Assembly (NCBI GenBank): GCA_027405735.1
Contig: JAPEHQ010000015.1
Span: 62,001-126,000 of the forward strand
Direction: 5' to 3'
Length of the DNA stretch: 64,000 bases
From: Mucor racemosus
Taxonomy: Eukaryota > Mucoromycota > Mucoromycetes > Mucorales > Mucoraceae
Part shown: one piece after another, positions 21,651-34,200 of the stretch
How positions within the stretch are numbered: the stretch's first letter is position 1
Layout of the letters: each line of letters starts with the position of its first letter
Position numbers and translations under genes: made by a program
Notes under the pieces: generated by a model
What the model was told of the DNA's origin: nothing
Database searches by the model: none
The model's input: the letters and a program-made list of their open reading frames with translations, nothing else

Positions 21651-22847
21651 CAATCGATTTCTGGTCAACTTGATGTCAAAGCGCTTATGTTTTGGTATTA
21701 ACACTTTTATTTTAGCACAGATATCAACAGCCATAGGAGGAAGGTACGTCAGATTTAAATTGGATGGAAATTAACCCAATAATGGGCCAGAAAATTTGAA
21801 ACCCTTATGAAAACCAACTAAAGTCTACTTTTTACAACTGTAGACAACTTGGTAAAAGCATTAAATATATAAATTTCGTAATTGTATGTGTGTACAATAT
21901 TTTCGCATTTAATAGTAAATAATATTGCGCACCTCCTATAATCCATTTCATTTCCACAAAATGACTATCAAATTATTTAAATTTAAATTTGAGCAACACT
22001 AATGTGTACAATTTGTCTAATGAATACCTGAAGGGACATTTATTAGAAAGCAAATGGATAATAAAGTGAATGAGGAGTTTTCTAACTATTATGTAATTAT
22101 ACAAAAACATTTAAAGGTATGTACATATAATTGTATAATAACAAAATCTCAAAAATGTGATCTATTTGAATCTTTGAGCAGCTTTGAACTTCTTTTTAAA
22201 CACAAGTATATAAGCAAGCAAATATTTTTTGAATTTAAGTAATTCTAGAAAGCATGAAGTACGCTTCTAATATTTGAAGCGACTACTAAGCAATCACAAT
22301 CATTAATAAATAATGCAAGATAGATTTTCAACCGGGGCTAAAAGATATTGAATATGAGTACCTTTTATTGTAACTTGAGCAAGGATATATTAGAAGAATA
22401 CAAAGCATGTTATTCTATTCTGGGCTCCTCCCCCCAATTCAATCTAGTCAACGTTGTCAAAGAGAACTTGGTGCTTATAATAAAGATCAAATCTGTAATT
22501 ATATGCATTTCTATCTACATAAAAGCAATAAATAATGTTAATCACTAATGAATATATATATATTGAAAGGAATTAGAAATCAATGATTAACAAAGTTTGA
22601 TATGTAAGCATTCAAATCTATCATGCGTTTAAACATATTAAAGGCACCGATAGTCCTATAATATATACCATTGTAATACAAAATGCGACGATCAGTTCCC
22701 CAAGTATATAATTCAAATTTTATATTGATTTTAAGGCAGCTTTGGTCAGTTTTGAATAGTCCTTTATATATCGCTGTAAGGCTTTATTTTTAGGAGGACT
22801 GAAGATATTTCTAGTGTGTGGATATTTACATTTTATTGAGAGTAGAT
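21651..22847. other. Intergenic, no gene recognised
   Basis: Only short frames (21556-21774, 22054-22242, 22348-22548) without motifs, homopolymer-rich and lacking plausible partners for splicing. Its right end is the 3' flank of FCF1. Confidence 0.4.
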
Positions 22848-23746
22848 CTATTTATTATTAACACCAAGCTCAGGAAGTCTTTCAATGACATATTTATGAT
22901 TGGCGATATACATGATAGGAATACCAGGTACTTTACGAATACGACGCTTTAAATCACGATCACAAGTAGCAACAATATAACACTTGTGTTGCATTACTCG
23001 ATTAACTAAACAATCATCTGCATATGTACCCTTATGAGAACACGGAAGACGTTCAAAACGAGGATCACGAGCGATTCTTAAATTGACACAAGTTAATTAT
23101 AGCAGTAATCAACCATCTTTTGACCAACTTACTTTAATGCAATACGGTATTTTGGCCCTAATTTCTCCAATTCTGCCAAGACACAATCAGTAATACAAGG
23201 GACAGCTAAAAAATAGTGACAGAAACAGTATTTAGTAAATGACAATTGCCAAAATCATATAAGTTTATGTATTTAGCAACTTACATTTTGCGTAGAGACA
23301 ATCCATCATTGATTTGACAAGTTCGAGCTTATTTTGAATGGAAAAATTAATGAAATTGGTATCGACCAAGATATGATATGGGGGACCAAGCGCAGCATTA
23401 TATTGAAAGAACATGGAAGAAGCAACTTGAGGGCTACAATATTATATTAGTCCAATGTTGATGTATAACAAGCACTCAAATGCTAAATCAAACACTTACA
23501 CATGACGAACAGCCTTTTCCTCCTTCTTTTCCTCCTTTTTCTTTTGTTTTTCTCGATTATCCTTCCTAAGTTTGATATTAGCTAACCTGATTTTGAAATG
23601 TCTAATTTTTGTACCTACAATCGAGTGTCATTTGTGCTGATCATACGTTTGACTTGTGCAAACTTTCTAGTGGTTCTGGCTTTACCCTATTTAATTTTTT
23701 GTTAATAACCGTCTAAACGCTGTTGTATAAATTGCCACATTACCAT
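22848..23746 (-). CDS. FCF1: rRNA-processing PIN-domain protein FCF1/UTP24
   Basis: Six exons on the minus strand: 23746-23744 (ATG alone), 23686-23619, 23586-23500, 23433-23285, 23205-23133 and 23076-22848, giving 202 residues. The basic N-terminus [20 protein letters not shown] is the family signature. The PIN domain shows [11 protein letters not shown] (first acidic residue), [33 protein letters not shown] and [16 protein letters not shown], so the acidic catalytic set is present. FCF1 is the SSU-processome endonuclease implicated in pre-rRNA cleavage at the 5' end of 18S rRNA in the nucleolus. The second intron is only 32 bp by this model (23618-23587), unusually short but required by frame. 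The family usually has about 190-200 residues. Confidence 0.93.
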
Positions 23747-24660
23747 GATGTGAAATATGTGGTATGCTTTATTGAAAAGAGTTGCAGTTTTACAAACCTT
23801 TTCATTTTTTTTTCTTTCAGTATGTGACCTTTTAACTAGGACTGTTAAGCTTCTTCAATATCCGTTACTCTGACATGTCGATATTAAAGGATTTTCCAGA
23901 GACAACTAAGCTAGATGGAAGAAAAATAACTACAAAAAAATATAGTACAAGATATGAAAAATGAATTTGTGTTTTTTGTTTTGCTATTTTTTTTATTGAT
24001 TATTCGTTTTAAAAGTGAATATGTATATGCACTATAATTTTGGCTGTTGCTGTAAAGCAAAATTATTGTGACAAGTAGCGAGGATTTTGATGTACTGTAT
24101 CAAATCCTGTTCCTCAAATGAAAGAGTGCATAGTCTTCTTGCGATAACCATTGCTTTTGTCATGAGCGAAATCGTAGTGTCAAGAGATCGAGCTATTTTT
24201 ATGTTCTTCTATGCCGAGTTTGCAAATGAAAATATCGAAAAACGCAAACAAAGACTGGAGAGGAAGGAAATGTTGGAAATTTGTTAAAAGACAGATCCGC
24301 TTCCACCAGTTTTGGTGCATTCAACAAAAATCAACATTTATCCTCATATGTACCATCGTTATCCGGCTAGAGTCTTTGTTGACTAAAAGAAAACAGCTGT
24401 AATGATGTATGGAGTCTTGAGCATGCTCAATTTCAGATATCAATTTCAACCAAGCTTTTAATAATGTTACGACACTTTCTGCTGTTTTCGCTTGTAAAAA
24501 AAAAATATGCAATATATTGTAAATATTGGTAAATAAATAAATAGTCGTATTCTTTACCTCTTGAATTTATCAAATGCTCATTTTGTCAATACAATGACAG
24601 GTAGAAGATGACGCTGGATATATTTAAATCTCGTTCCTTGGTTTTTCAAAATATGGTATT
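23747..24660. other. Intergenic; possible minor coding relic
   Basis: A minus-strand stretch at 24321-24512 (AKTAESVVTLLKAWLKLISE) has natural-looking amphipathic composition, but no family could be named and it stops on both sides. Otherwise A/T-rich spacer. Confidence 0.3.
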
Positions 24661-24666
24661 TTTTTA

Positions 24667-26006
24667 TGGTACATTTTTCAATCGTCGATAATACCGGACA
24701 TAGCCGAAACGCCGGACAGCTTTCCGAAAAATTACATAATAGATATGGTACTTTTTTATAATTTATGGTATTTTTCATATTAAATATCATAATAATAAGA
24801 AATTTATGGTAAAAATAATTTTACAAACTAATTATTATATATATAAACACATAATAATTAGTTTTTGATGTTTATAGTTAATATTCGTAGCATGAAAATC
24901 CTTCAAAAAGTACCATAGTTTTAAGCGTCCGGAAATATTCAGAAACCTAAAAAAAAATAGTACTCCGTATTGCTATTATATGCCTGTTGAAAACCATTGT
25001 ATATGTAACAAAGCTATGTGAAAAGTGAGAAAAAAATAGATGCACTTATTGAGGCTATTTTATTGATAAGTTAAAAAAAAGAAAGAAAAACGTGTACTAA
25101 AATATGAACTACTTGAAATTGCTATATTAATTATTGTTCCATGACTTTATTTAAAATTTTTATTCCTTCAATCATGATAATGATTAATGCTATCTCTCCA
25201 GAAAGTAGTATCAATGTGGATCAAACTTGGACAATGGATTCGTCAATGATTACTATCTGTAGGTAAGCACCGTGGTGACCAAAGGTTTGTTGCATATATG
25301 GCATATTTGACCGTTGATTAATTTTTCAGTTGACTTTGGTTTATTAACGTCAATGTTAAATGCCGTATATTGTTTGCCCTTATCCAAAAAAATTTTGCAC
25401 ACAACCAAACCAAGGCATCGTTTGTATATAGTCTAATAGCTGTCTTTTATTTCTTGCTCTTAAGGGCCTCAAATTGCCAACCAACATTCAAATCAAAAAT
25501 GAGAATGTTCACGCAAAGAAGGATCAAAATATGCGCTGGACGATTATATAACAAATTTGTCAAGAAACTGGTTTTTGAACCAAATAACTGTAGATTCCGC
25601 TTCGCTGGGATTATAAGCATACCCTCGTTATGAGAGCGTATGTATATCGGTGTCATATTTAAGATGAATAAAGCGGTTTATAGCAATTGTTGGCAGCCAC
25701 TTATTTAAGTATCATATTTTTTTTAGTTATCTGAATATTTCCGGACGCTTAAAATTATGATACTTTTTAAAGGATTTTCATGCTACGAATATTAACCATA
25801 AACAGCCAAATCTAATTATTATGTGTTTATATATATAATAATTAGTTTGTAAAATTATTTTTACCATAAATTTCTTATTATTATGATATTTAATATGAAA
25901 AATACCATAAATTATAAAAAAGTACCATATCTATTATGTAATTTTTCGGAAAGCTGTCCGGCGTTTCGGCTGTGTCCGGTATTATCGACGATTGAAAAAT
26001 GTACCA
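24667..26006. mobile_element. 1.3-kb element with ~285-bp terminal inverted repeats
   Basis: 24667-24949 and 25728-26006 are inverted copies of each other, with small differences. Both carry TGGTACATTTTTCAATCGTC at the outer end, a ccggacagctttcc stretch, and gcgtccggaaatattcag at the inner end. Each arm holds its own palindrome around ataataattag. TA flanks both outer ends, which would fit a TA target duplication, but the surrounding T-runs make this uncertain. The 780-bp centre has only short frames (25370-25633, and antisense) with no transposase motif. Confidence 0.72.
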
Positions 26007-26015
26007 TAAAAAAAA

Positions 26016-27597
26016 GTTATCCTGACCCGTTTTTCAACTGAATGATGCTTATTTTATAAATTCCTTACATGCAAAAAAACCAAAAAAAGTATAAATATAT
26101 AATAAAGATACAGATTCATCTGTATATGTCTTGAAAAAGTAAATAGCTGAAATAAAGTGTTTGAATAAATACTCTAAAAAAAAGACTGCGCCTTCAGGTT
26201 CATACTTCTGCTTGATTTTTTTCTAGCAAAAAAAAAAAAAAAAAAAAAAGGAAAAGAAAAGCAATTCTAATTTTGGTTAATTTTCTTTTTTTAGATGTTA
26301 TTTCTACGCCTTATTTGGCGTAGGTCATAAAAGGATAGATGGAATGATGATACAAGTGTTTTCTATATGTTTTATTCTTTTGATCAAAATTCGCTTTGTA
26401 AAATGTAACCAATAAGTAAAAGTTTTCATTGGGTCTGTGATTACTTAAAACCATCGTAATGCCCCGATTTATGATGTTTCATAACAATATAAGTGGGCAA
26501 ACGAATAACTGAATAAAAATGATGGCCATTTTTAGATGGAAAATAAAACAAATTATCGAGTGATTTTTGAAATCGACAAATAAGGTTTCAATTTTCTCCA
26601 CAACAAGACAGATATAACAAGCTAGTCAACACCGCTACGCGGTGTACAGATCATGCTGTCGCTGGCCAGTTTTACTTAATTATAAGAAGCTTTTCATCGT
26701 ACTATACCAATAGGTAGAATAATATTTAATGATAATGCAAGGACAAATTACTAAATAATTGTATCGCTTTTCTTTTGTACATTCCTGTTCTTCTCTTCCT
26801 TCTTCTCTTTGGTCGTTTTTCTTCACCCTCTTTGTTTGGGTGTGCGTTATCCATTTTTTATTTACATTATTGTATTTATTTGATTTTGACTATGAAATGC
26901 GATCATATGATGTTAAAAATAAAGTGATACACAAAAAGATACCACGACCTTTTTTGATTACATGTATGCACTTGTATCTCAGATCCACTTACTCTTTTTG
27001 GAAAATAAGCTCTAATCGATTTTATCTCCGGAGTATCATGGTTGCTTGGTAAACGTACAGAAATCATTGAGTCATGATCTAAAAGGCCAATCAAACCATT
27101 AACGTCATTTAAAAAGATGAACGAAAGAAAGAATTTTTTCCACGGTAAATAGTTTGTGCTCAATATGCGACATTTTCTACCTTTTCTAAACGTATGTATG
27201 TGATATTATCGTGAGAAATAATAGCAGTAAATTTTGTATTCCCAACTTCAACTTATCATTGATTCTATTTTGGCTAATACAATCAATTAATCACTGAGAA
27301 GCGATTATAACTCGGACCGGGAAGTCAAATACAATAGCAAGAAGCATATGACTCAGTAATCCATAAAAGTAGATAGTTCAAATGATTGGAGAAGTAGACA
27401 TAGCGCCGTCTGTTTCGAGGTAGCATCACTTTGAGACATGGGCTATTTTTTGAACTTCGATTTGAAACTTGCGTACATATATAACTAACGGTATAAATGT
27501 ATTTTTTTTCCTCTTCTTTAGATTCTCTTTTTTAAATTTTTTTTTTTATTTATTTTTTCATATCAATTTATATCCAAATTAGAATAAATTGTACAAA
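26016..27597. other. Intergenic and promoter region of the amino-acid transporter gene
   Basis: Contains a poly-A run (26230-26249) and many short frames. A minus-strand frame at 26903-27163 (LPSNHDTPEIKSIRAYFPKR) looks protein-like but matches nothing I recognise. The last 120 bp are pyrimidine-rich, as in fungal promoters. Confidence 0.35.
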
Positions 27598-28982
27598 ATG
27601 TCTCTAGAACTTAAAGAGTTGGACAAAAAAACTAATGATTTCCAAGAGGGACCCGTTACATTTGAAGCATATAGTGGTAAAATTTAAATATAAAACAAAA
27701 GAAAGAAAATAGTAAAATTAATATAAATATTCATTAAACAGAGGCAGATCTAGATTTTTCCGATGAAGGATTGGTTGATGTCGATAGAAGCCAAGCTGGT
27801 TCATCATTTCTTGCATATTTTAATATCGTCTGCGTTGTTGCAGGTACTGGTACTCTCGGTCTTCCTTATGCCCTTCGTCTAGGTGGCTGGATCGGTATTT
27901 TTATTTTAGTCTTAGCGTGGACAATGTCCGTTTACACTGGTATACTACTTATCAGATGTTTATATGCCAATGGTAAACGTCGTTTGTCTACTTATAAAGA
28001 AATTGCCACAACATGTTTCGGTGTCGTTGGTGGTTGGGTTACCTTCTTCTTTAATTCTTGGATTTTACTTGGTGCTCCTATTTTATACATTGTTCTTTCA
28101 GGTGCTAATCTTAATGAACTCTGTCAAGGTACAGCTGGTGAAATTGGTACTTTGCCTTGGAGTATTATCTCTTGTGTTATTGTTGCTATTCCTTTTATTC
28201 TTGTTAAATCAATGAAAGAAGTGGCTTGGATGAGTGCTTTAGGTGCTGTTGCTACTCTTATTGTTGTCCTCATTTGTCTCGTTGTTGCTTGTATTGATAG
28301 AAAGACTCTTGGCGAAGTCCATCATGATGCTGTCATTTGGCCTCAATTCCCTATTGCTTTGAGTACTATTTCTTTCTCTTTTGGTGGTAATGTTGTTTAT
28401 CCTCATGTTGAAGCTTCAATGAAGAGACCTAAAGATTGGCCCAAGGTTGTTGCTGCTGGTTTAACTACTTGTGCTGCTTTATACTTTCTTTCTGCTGTCC
28501 CCGGCTATTTAGTTTATGGCGATACTGTTAAATCTCCTGTATATGAATCTATCAGTGATGGTGTTCCCAAGATTATCGCTATCACAGTGATGACTTTTCA
28601 TGTTTTAACGGCCATTCCAATTCTTTTAACATCATTTGCTTTGGATGTTGAAGAAATGCTTAATGTCACTGTTGATCGTTTTGGTAGAGTTAAAGAATTT
28701 TTGATTCGTGCTTCTCTTCGTATTCTTACAGTCGTTTTTGTTGGTGTCATTGGCGCTGTCATTCCTCATTTTGATGACTTGATGTCCTTGATTGGTTCTT
28801 TTGCCAATTGTGGATTGATTTTCATTTTCCCTATTATCTTTTATTTCCGTTTAACTGGTTTTAGAAACAAGCCAATTTATGAACTTGCTTGGTGTGGTCT
28901 TACAGTTTTGATGGGTGTCGTTGGTCTTATTTTTGGTACCATTTCCTCTATCGAAAATCTCATTGCTGACTTCAAGAGTTAA
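27598..28982 (+). CDS. Amino acid/auxin permease family transporter (AAAP, Aa_trans)
   Basis: Two exons, 27598-27676 and 27742-28982, give 439 residues. A charged cytosolic N-terminus (~50 residues) precedes about eleven hydrophobic segments. The first contains AGTGTLGLPYALRLGGW, the AAAP signature. Later blocks include YTGILLIRCL, STYKEIATTCFG and SFSFGGNVVYPHVEASMK. The family moves neutral or other amino acids with protons across vacuolar (AVT) or plasma membranes. Substrate and membrane cannot be assigned here. The stop is followed at once by a 25-base A-run and then an AATAAA at about 29065. Confidence 0.92.
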
Positions 28983-29369
28983 AAAAAAAAAAAAAAAAAA
29001 AAAAAACTTTCTCATATTCTTATCAAAAGGCATCTTTTATACAAGATGTCTTTTCTCAATTTGTAAATAAAATTATACGCTGTATATAGAGTATCACTTC
29101 AGCATTCTTTCTTCCCACTACAATTATATATTACCCCGTTGAACTATTATACAATAAACAAAAAAAAAAGGGCTTTTAAGCAATAATATTAATACCAAAT
29201 TTCTAAAAAAAAAAAAAAAAGCTCCATCATAGTGATTTCGCTGAACGAATGCTTTAATTAGGACAGTTGTAAGTTTTTTTTTCGTTCTTGCCATGAAGAT
29301 ATACATACCAGAGGTTTTTTCTGGGAAATATCATAAGTCCACTCGCCCCTTGCGATTTCTTTTTGGATT

Positions 29370-29640
29370 TAGATGATTATATAGAAAGTATTTTGACAGA
29401 TCCGATAGTTCTCATTGTTCTGGATCCAATTCCCTTTTATCCAGGAACTAACAATTAAGCTTAACTTATAGCAATATTACCACTGAAAGATAGCCATACA
29501 CATTTATCAATTAATAAAAATTTCCACTATCATATCGTATTTTTTCATATAAGTCCAATAGCTATATAAACCTATATTCAATTCATCTCAATAAACGATG
29601 CTTTTCGCATTATTATAGTAAAATCGCTCCTTTTCCCGCA
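29370..29640 (+). repeat. Diverged LTR family B relic
   Basis: Aligns with LTR B through ccaggaactaacaat, agcaatattaccactga, ctatataaacct and aataaacgatg, in the same order as at 18718-19041. Ends and duplications are eroded. Confidence 0.6.
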
Positions 29641-30164
29641 TATTATGGATAATACAATATATCAACATAACACTGACACTACGGTCCAATTAGAATTCGA
29701 CCCAAACTGAAGAGAAGGTGAGAAAATGATTACATTCATTATCTCTTAATAGGCACCAACATCTAAGTATCAAACGCATTTTGTTTTGGGCAATCACATA
29801 TTCAGTAGAGCCCCACATAATCATTCTCGTATTCTTAATACATTTTACATTGACTAATATGGATAAATACCTCTTGATCAACTTGCTTCGTAATATGTTT
29901 TTATATGTGAACTTTGAACAGAAATTATTATTTAAAAGAATAAGTTGCCATGACCTGTTTTTTTATTCATCGTATTCTTAAACTTTTTCTATTATTTTAA
30001 TGATCATTGCAAAAGAAAAGGGATATCCAGGAGCTAGTACATTTCGGCTTATGTTATCAGTTGCTTTCATTGATACACAGTAATGAGTAAAGTATTTAAA
30101 TAAAGCTTATCTGGTATAAAATTCGTCGAATAGTTTGATATATCTTAGTAACAGAACGTTCATA

Positions 30165-30915
30165 AACCTACATTTTTCTACTAGAAAAACTGTATCATAT
30201 CATACATTCATTTAAAAAAAACTACAAGAGCGTGCCCGCAAGACGACTCCGTAATTGAGCGTAGTGAGACTGAACTACTAACTCTCTTATACTATAATAT
30301 ACCCAAGTTTTTTCTATTTTTTTTTGTATTTAATTATGTACGGTCTGAAAATTCAGTTTTTGTAGCGGACATTTTCGGGACTCATTTTATCCTTACCAAC
30401 ACTCATGATTTTCACCAAAAAACAGAAAAATCAACTTTTGACACCAAAATCAACACTTAAATATATAACATTATGAGAGTAAATTTTAGGTATAATTAAT
30501 ATAAATTTTAAAAAAACTTAATATCAAAAGTTAAATAATAAGATTTTGTACTTTTGGCCCAAAAACGGTTTTTTAGTTAAAGAATTTTCATATAATATTT
30601 TACAATAAAATTGTTTTTTATTTTTATTTTAGTAAATAGAGCGCCAAATTCTGTATGTGTAAGTATTTTTTATTCTATAATTAATAGTATAATTAACTCT
30701 AAATTTACAAAAGTATGTAACAAAAATTGAAAAGTGTCAAAATTAATGATCCAGACAAGAATAATTTTTGAAATTAATATTCCATTTATTAGCCCTGTAA
30801 GTCTTAAAAATAAGAGATTTTACAATATTTGAGAATCTTTCAAGAATCTACGATGCTGTACCCACTCGATTCAAGTTTATTACTGTAAATATTCACACCC
30901 GTTAATAATGTGTGA
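30165..30915 (+). repeat. Dispersed block T, copy c
   Basis: Begins near cctacatttttctactagaa and follows the other T copies to ttattactgtaaatattcac. It is the most diverged copy, with a damaged core palindrome (GGTCTGAAAATTCAGTTT). Unlike copies a, b and d it is not followed by the dynein fragment but by the TnpB/Fanzor-like relic. Confidence 0.8.
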
Positions 30916-30924
30916 GCGTAGGCT

Positions 30925-31290
30925 TTATAAAAAAGACAAAGCAGATAATGGTGTGTACAACATGAAGTAAATTATAGATTTTCTAATTCTTTTGATAGTT
31001 GGTACAAGCAAAGAGCGACAAAGTTCAGTGGTCAAGAATTTCAAAAGAGAAACAAAACACCAGAATTTGTAATTTATGTTATGAAGACTCTTAACAAAGA
31101 GGGATGGTGCTTAAGATTTCAGTACTCTTGGATGTCAAAGCTGTAAAACACTGTGGCAGAGAGACATCAATACTACCAAGAATATGCTTTTTATTTCATC
31201 ATTAATATGGAATGGTTATGGTCGTCCGGAGGTGTTTTCTCCTAAGGCCATAATAAACACCGTTTTTTCCTCCGGGAGATTTAGGTTATT
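30925..31290 (+). pseudogene. Relic C-terminus of a TnpB/Fanzor-type RNA-guided nuclease
   Basis: From 31130 the plus strand reads CQSCKTLWQRDINTTKNMLF followed by a GRPEVF motif. This is the second half of the OrfB zinc ribbon joined to the RuvC-III motif RDxNxxxN. In a different frame just upstream (31065-31100) is TRICNLCYED, the first CxxC pair. One frameshift and a TAA separate the two, so the gene is dead. The rest of the RuvC domain cannot be found upstream, where block T begins. Eukaryotic homologues (Fanzor) occur in fungi, including Mucoromycota. TnpB-like alternatives cannot be split from Fanzor on this short tail. Confidence 0.6.
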
Positions 31291-34200
31291 ATAGGCAGGT
31301 CATAAATATTACTACTGTTCAACTGAAGACTAATTTCATTTTTTTCAAATCTCCTTTCTCGCTTTATTTAAATTTCATCCCAAATTTTACTTATTTTGCC
31401 TGAATTTAAAGTAAAAATACTGTAATTGAACGAAATCCCAAAGCTCTCAATTGCCACCTGGCTCATCCGTTGGCCTGCTATCTGTTCAATACTCCACAAG
31501 ATGGACTGCTTGGTCTATGATCAAATCCCGGTTCCTGCACAAAATCCAGGTAACCTTTTCGTTCAACAGCTCTCCTCCACAACTTATAAATTCTAATTTC
31601 TGATATCTTTATTATCATCATCTTATAACTTTATACTTTAACATTTTCCTAATTATCTCAATTGGGGTTTTCATTCTTTTATCACTTTTTTTTATTTGAC
31701 TAGGACAATACAGCATATCAAAGATGCTACGTGCCCATTGATCACTTATTTTTAAAAAATATTATGAATAAAATTACATGTTTAACCGTAATTGAATGAA
31801 AATGGGGAAAATTGAGATACAAATCTAAAATATTGTGATTGCTCATCTAACTGAATAGTAAGCATAACTTAGAAATTAAGTATTTTGCATAGATACTTGT
31901 ATTCTCTATTCAACCATCTAATATTTAAAATAACTTTACTGACAAAATTTATCTTAAATTTAATGTCTAATTTTGTCGGTTTTAGGGCCAAAAGTTCTAT
32001 TTTTCACATTTTTAAGATTGCCAAATAGGTCTTTTATAGATCAAGGCATTATCTTTAAATGTATCTATAGCAGCACAGCGTTGTAATTCAGTAATAGCTG
32101 CTTCAAGTATATTATAGTAGTCATGTATATTTATACATAGCAAAAATACTCTATATTAAAATACATTTTGTTGAATATCAATCAAATATTTTTAAGGCCC
32201 TTATTCTATTAAATTTCAAACAATTGTGCATTTGTTTACGTGTATAGTAGCACAAAAGCGCATCAAATTATTTATATGTATACAATATGAATTTTGTATT
32301 AAACTAACCGGCATTTTTCAAGCAACTGTAAGCAAAAAGCCCCATTTTTATCAACATATTAAGTACATTCAAGAGTTTATGGCCAAATATGAATTATTTC
32401 AAGACAAATCCACAGCATTTATCGCCAATGGACCCTTTTATATTCGTGATTTTATCACAATCAACTCAAACGCAGCAAGGTCAAGCCGAGACTGGCGTAT
32501 TTTGATGTTTATTGAGTCAGCATCTGAAAGCTGTTTAGAGAGTTCTAGAAACAAAAGGAAAACAAAAATACCGCATTGAACTTACAGCCTCTGGATATGA
32601 AGTCTTAGAGGAGACAACATTCTGATTTGAATGATGTTAGAAATTTAGCAGTTATTGATACTCAAATGTACGAGGAAAAGTGTGTTTTTAAAACCAATAG
32701 TTGATATGATCCTAAGAGACATAAGTTGTGTGATAGAAAGACATCGGGCAGAAAAAAGAAGACGAGAGAGTTGTGGAGAAGGAGAGAACTACTAATACTC
32801 GTTGTGTGTACTACACATATAAATAGAATATTTTTTTAAAAGATTAATCGAATCAGCCAGAAATACTTTTGAAAAGGTTGCTATTATTTTGCTTGTTAAA
32901 GACCGATGTCAAATGTTATTGATACCCCCCCCCCCCAAATGTTGAGTAAACTATGTATAACTGTTGATCTATTGTCTAATAAGGACATATATTCCATGAT
33001 AAGATTAATGCTTTACATTAATTTACAATTGACTAATACAAAAATGCAAAAGCTCAAACTCTGAGGATTTTCTCCCAGATTTAAGTTCAATATTAAATTA
33101 ATATGGTTTACTGAGAGTATTTTACAAGATGTGAAAAATACGTACCCATTTTTTATTTTGTTTTCATTCCAATAAATTTGCACCTAAACGCCCTGTTTGA
33201 CAAACAGATGTCTATTTTTGAGCTTAAACGTTTTTTGCGAATTGAACCCAAACAGTAGCTTGAAATCGCTCAAAATAAGCTTCAATGAATTGCAGGAACA
33301 TCTATTAATGATCCCATATCATTCTTGGGCATTTTTACAATCATAAAAAAATCGATGATTTCAACCAATTTTCCATGAGGGATACCTCATGGAAAATGAA
33401 GAAAATCAGTTAATTCGACTTTCCTCCCAAAAATCAACATTTTTTACTAAGATATGTTATAATACAAAATGTCTGTATAAACTATACCCTTTATTTTCAA
33501 GCACTGGATGGAATGTTACTTATTCTAAAAATAGATTTTTGTGGCAAAAACTGATTTTAGGTTTCACACATATAACGCTTTACAGAGACATTCAATTTGT
33601 GCAATGCTAATATCATCAAATACAGTATTAAAATCTGTACCAAAAAGCTTAAAGCCTCAAAGCAATTTAAATACTTTTCTCCCTATCAAAATGTCGAAAA
33701 ACAATTTTTTGATGTTGAAATGTTCTAGAATGAATCATTTCCAGATTATATGGTTTAAGGTCCGCTACACTCAAAAAACTGCTTCAGCTATTTTTCGATG
33801 AATTTTAATCCTTTTTGAGGTATTCAAATGATCATTACGCAACCGAAACAGAAGGCTTTTTGAATCGGTCAACTTCTGAATATTTTCTAGCATCTTTTGA
33901 ATCATTTTGTTGCATTAATTCTAACATTGACTATTGAGAATATTGCACGCTCCGATTTTGAAGTCTTGAACCCACTTGACAGACATTAACGAGCAAAGTA
34001 ATCAATAAAAAAAGTGCTTTAATAGATATTTTTAGCTTGGAATACATTTAATAATCGCATTAACATGGTATCTAAAGAATCCACTATGCACACACACACA
34101 CACACACTTTATAAATAAGATATGCGCATAAGAAATCTCTAGAAAAAAGCTCCAAATGTTGTGGATACCAAGGAAATGTTATTAGTGATGCAATGTGATG

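Noticed and set aside
31490..31560. tRNA-like stretch (caaatcccggttcctgcac)
   Set aside because: No cloverleaf could be drawn: acceptor and D arms are missing and the T-loop consensus is not in place.
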